This document shows, one piece after another, positions 5,849 through 7,694 of a stretch of DNA of 7,694 nt (positions within the stretch are counted from its first letter, which is position 1; each line of letters opens with the position of its first letter). The position numbers and the translations under genes are program-made. The stretch lies in the NCBI GenBank assembly GCA_023434015.1, contig JAEYTM010000266.1, positions 1 to 7,694 on the forward strand. The letters run 5' to 3'. This DNA is from Pseudomonadota bacterium. GTDB lineage: Bacteria > Pseudomonadota > Alphaproteobacteria > Caulobacterales > Caulobacteraceae. Below the pieces are notes generated by a model, which was not told the origin of the DNA, made no database searches, and was given only the letters and a program-made list of their open reading frames with translations.

Positions 5849-6151
5849 ATCAAGTCGATCGCCTCCGAGCCGGAAGTCGGCGAGATCTACACCGGCAAGG
5901 TCGTGAAGATCGTCGACTTCGGCGCCTTCGTGAACTTCTTCGGCGCCAAGGACGGCCTGGTCCACGTGAGCCAGATCTCCAACGAGCGCGTGGCGAAGGT
6001 CTCGGACGTGCTGCAGGAAGGCCAGGCCGTGAAGGTCAAGCTTCTGGGCTTCGACGACCGCGGCAAGACCCGCCTGTCGATGCGCGTCGTCGACCAGGAG
6101 ACCGGCGAAGACCTGTCCAAGAAGGAAGAAGCCGCGGCCGAGGAGGCGTAA
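5849..6151 (+). pseudogene. pnp: Detached 3' part of pnp: end of KH domain and complete S1 domain
   Basis: In the same frame as pnp, directly after the TGA at 5846-5848, 100 sense codons run to TAA at 6149-6151. They begin IKSIASEPEVGEIYTGKVV, continue the KH helix and then give a complete S1 RNA-binding domain (VDFGAFVNFF, DGLVHVSQIS, VKVKLLGFDDRGKTRLSM) with the usual acidic tail ending KKEEAAAEEA. With the TGA read as one residue the whole protein would be 713 residues, the expected PNPase length. The segment has no other stop, frameshift or obvious damage, so the lesion is either very recent, a sequence error, or bypassed. Separate translation is unlikely: the first possible start is a GTG at 5903 inside the S1 domain without a good ribosome-binding site. 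Confidence 0.85.
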
Positions 6152-6261
6152 GCCCCCTCACCGACGGTGAAACGAACGAGGCGGCCGCCGCGCTGCGGGC
6201 GCCGGTTTCATGTCCGCAGGGGCGGGGCGCCGGGGTCCGCGCCTCGCATACCCCGAACAGC

Positions 6262-6290
6262 AAAAAGGCCCGCCGGAGGCGGGCCTTCTG
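6262..6290 (-). terminator. Intrinsic terminator of dnaA, perhaps also used by pnp
   Basis: Bases 6265-6274 (AAGGCCCGCC) pair perfectly with 6278-6287 (GGCGGGCCTT) across a three-base GGA turn. Read on the minus strand, the stem is followed by a T-run formed by AAAAA at 6262-6266, 23 bases after the dnaA stop, so this is a classical terminator for dnaA. On the plus strand the 3' side is only CCTTCTG, so it may stop pnp transcription less well. The two convergent genes most likely share it. Confidence 0.88.
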
Positions 6291-6309
6291 CATCGGTCTG
6301 AGGTCGGGC

Positions 6310-7694
6310 TCAGCCGCGCAGCTTGCGCAGCAGGACGTCGACATCGCGGGCGATCACCGGGTCCTCGGCCTTCAGCGCCTCGATGCGACGCACGGCGTGC
6401 AGGACGGTGGTGTGATCGCGGCCCCCGAAGCGGCGGCCGATGTCCGGAAGGGAGCGGGTGGTGATCTGCTTAGCCAGCCACATGGCCACCTGGCGCGGCC
6501 GGGCCACGGCGCGGGCCCGGCGCTCGGAGATCAGGTCGGCCTGCTTCAGGCTGTAGTGCTCGGCGACGGTCTTCTGGATCTGGTCGACGGTGACCTTGCG
6601 CTCGCTGCACGACAGGTGCGGGCGCAGGATCGCCTGGGCCTCGTCCAGGGTCAGGCGGGCGAGGTCCGCGCCCACACGGGCCACGAGGGTGTTCAAAGCC
6701 CCTTCCAGCTCGCGCACGCTGTCGGTGAAGCGGTCGGCGAGGAACTGCAGCACCTCGGGTCGGGCGGAGGGCAGGAAGCGGCCCTGCTGGGCCAGGGTGG
6801 CCAGCTTGCGCTCCAGGATGCCCAGCCGCAGGCTGCGGTCGGCGGGCTCGATGCCGCAGACCAGGCCGGCGTGCAGGTGCGAGCGCAGGCGCGGGTCCAT
6901 CTCCGACAGCTCGGTCGGCGAGCGGTCGGCGGTCATCACCACGCGGCGGCCGTCCTCGACCAGGGCGATGAGGGTGTGGAACAGCTCCTCCTGGGTGGAG
7001 GTCTTACCGGCGACGAAGTGGACGTCGTCGATCAACAGCAGGTCGGCGTTGCGCAGCTCTTCCTTGAAGGCGGCGGTCTGCTTGTCCTGCAGGGCCTTGA
7101 CGAAGGTCGTCGTGAACCGCTCGGCGGTCAGGTAGACGACCCGCTTGGTCGGCTCGTTGCGGATGGCCTCCCAGGCCAGGGCGTTGAGCAGGTGCGTCTT
7201 GCCGAAGCCGTAGGGGCCGTGGAACAGCACCGGATTGAAGTGGCCGTCCGACCAGGTCGCCACGCGGCGGGCGACGGCGAAGGCGAATTCATTGGCCGGG
7301 CCGGCGACGAAGCTGTCGAATGAGAAGCGCTCCTGCAGGCCCTGCAGGCGGCCCTGGCGGGCGGCCACCGGCGGCACGGCCTCGGCCTCGATCTCGAACA
7401 CCGCCGGGGCGGCGGCCGGAGCGGCGACCGTGGCGCTCATGGCGGCGGCGGGCCTGGCGGGGGCCGTGGAACCGGCGGCGTCGTATTCCAGGCGGGATTT
7501 CAGGTCGAGGCGGCGGCCCTGGGGGTCGTGCTGGGCCCAGAGCTCGCCGATGCGGCGCCAGGCATGGCGGCGGATCCAGTCGCGCGCGACGCCGGTGGCG
7601 GCCACCAGGCACACGTCCTCGCCGGACTCGCGCAGGGCGGCCTGGCCGAGCCAGGAGCCGAACGTGGCTTCGCCAAGCTCGCGCTTGAGCACCT
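6310..7694 (-). CDS. dnaA: Chromosomal replication initiator DnaA (5' end outside window)
   Basis: Binds DnaA boxes at oriC and opens the origin; an AAA+ ATPase in the cytosol. About 461 codons are visible. The first in-window start-like codon, a GTG at 7692-7690, is very probably internal, because it falls within domain I (VLKRELGEATFGSWL) and relatives have about 30 further residues before it. Counting from that GTG: domain I runs to about residue 70, an Ala/Pro-rich linker (domain II) from 72 to 118, and AAA+ domain III from 119. Walker A is GPYGFGKTH at 159-167, Walker B LLLIDD at 218-223, the sensor 1 strand VVMTADR at 251-257 and the sensor 2 helix VRELEGALN at 326-334. Domain IV carries the DnaA-box recognition signature DHTTVLHA at 426-433 and ends KLRG. 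The stop is TGA (6312-6310). It is convergent with pnp. The position usually held by the Box VII arginine finger reads RSHLHAGL instead of the usual (K/R)SRF. Confidence 0.97.
   Translation of the reverse strand, partial: VLKRELGEATFGSWLGQAALRESGEDVCLVAATGVARDWIRRHAWRRIGELWAQHDPQGRRLDLKSRLEYDAAGSTAPARPAAAMSATVAAPAAAPAVFEIEAEAVPPVAARQGRLQGLQERFSFDSFVAGPANEFAFAVARRVATWSDGHFNPVLFHGPYGFGKTHLLNALAWEAIRNEPTKRVVYLTAERFTTTFVKALQDKQTAAFKEELRNADLLLIDDVHFVAGKTSTQEELFHTLIALVEDGRRVVMTADRSPTELSEMDPRLRSHLHAGLVCGIEPADRSLRLGILERKLATLAQQGRFLPSARPEVLQFLADRFTDSVRELEGALNTLVARVGADLARLTLDEAQAILRPHLSCSERKVTVDQIQKTVAEHYSLKQADLISERRARAVARPRQVAMWLAKQITTRSLPDIGRRFGGRDHTTVLHAVRRIEALKAEDPVIARDVDVLLRKLRG

Noticed and set aside
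3296..5965. A very long open frame (889 codons) on the minus strand opposite truB, rpsO and pnp
   Set aside because: It is rich in His, Asp, Gly, Leu and Arg in repeats that mirror the codon bias of the opposite strand, matches no family I recognise, and lies entirely over well-identified plus-strand genes.
5903..6151. Independent S1-domain gene starting at GTG 5903
   Set aside because: The GTG is inside the S1 domain, in frame with pnp and without a good ribosome-binding site; it is better read as the remainder of pnp.
6168..6210. TGAAAC (6168-6173) and GTTTCA (6205-6210) inverted repeat around a GC-rich stretch after pnp
   Set aside because: Only six pairs around a 31-base interior and no T-run; not strong enough to call a pnp terminator.
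6152..6309. DnaA boxes near dnaA that would indicate oriC in the window
   Set aside because: No TTATCCACA-like site was seen in the spacer, which lies at the 3' end of dnaA rather than its promoter side.

Overview
The window is high-GC DNA with a strong preference for G or C at third codon positions. It looks like a chromosomal core region of an alphaproteobacterium, most likely of the family Caulobacteraceae (Caulobacter, Phenylobacterium and relatives). That placement rests on the closeness of the PNPase, S15 and DnaA protein sequences to what I recall of Caulobacter. The genus is not certain.

Layout. Bases 1-503 (minus strand) hold the first 167 codons of a GDP-mannose 4,6-dehydratase gene (gmd) that runs off the left edge. 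A 172-base divergent spacer follows. Five plus-strand genes come next: a small lipoprotein (DUF2939-like, 676-1167), a dienelactone hydrolase family enzyme (1200-2003), rbfA (2102-2539), truB (2539-3471, overlapping rbfA by one base) and rpsO (3488-3757). A 252-base spacer without a gene separates rpsO from pnp; it holds a GC-rich hairpin after rpsO and a structured pnp leader RNA. pnp starts at 4010. On the minus strand, dnaA (6310 to beyond 7694, 5' end missing) converges on pnp. The two are separated by 158 bases containing a strong hairpin terminator that serves dnaA and perhaps also pnp.

How the genes work together. rbfA, truB, rpsO and pnp form the conserved translation and RNA-metabolism block of alphaproteobacteria: 30S maturation, tRNA pseudouridine-55, ribosomal protein S15 and 3'-5' RNA decay. 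dnaA is the replication initiator. The lipoprotein and hydrolase genes lie upstream of rbfA where infB is commonly found, so the usual nusA-infB-rbfA order is interrupted here. gmd belongs to GDP-fucose/GDP-rhamnose type sugar synthesis and is unrelated.

The most notable point is in pnp. An in-frame TGA at 5846-5848 takes the place of an expected tryptophan codon (TGG) at codon 613. It cuts the protein at the end of the KH domain and separates an otherwise intact S1 domain (5849-6151, same frame). TGA is the normal stop codon of three other genes in the window, so a changed genetic code is unlikely. The remaining explanations are a recent nonsense mutation, a sequence error, or readthrough. 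The pnp leader also has two strong hairpins, a competing alternative pairing and a loop complementary to the start-codon region, which fits the known habit of pnp to control its own expression. I found no mobile element, CRISPR array, tRNA or rRNA, and no convincing undescribed multigene system.
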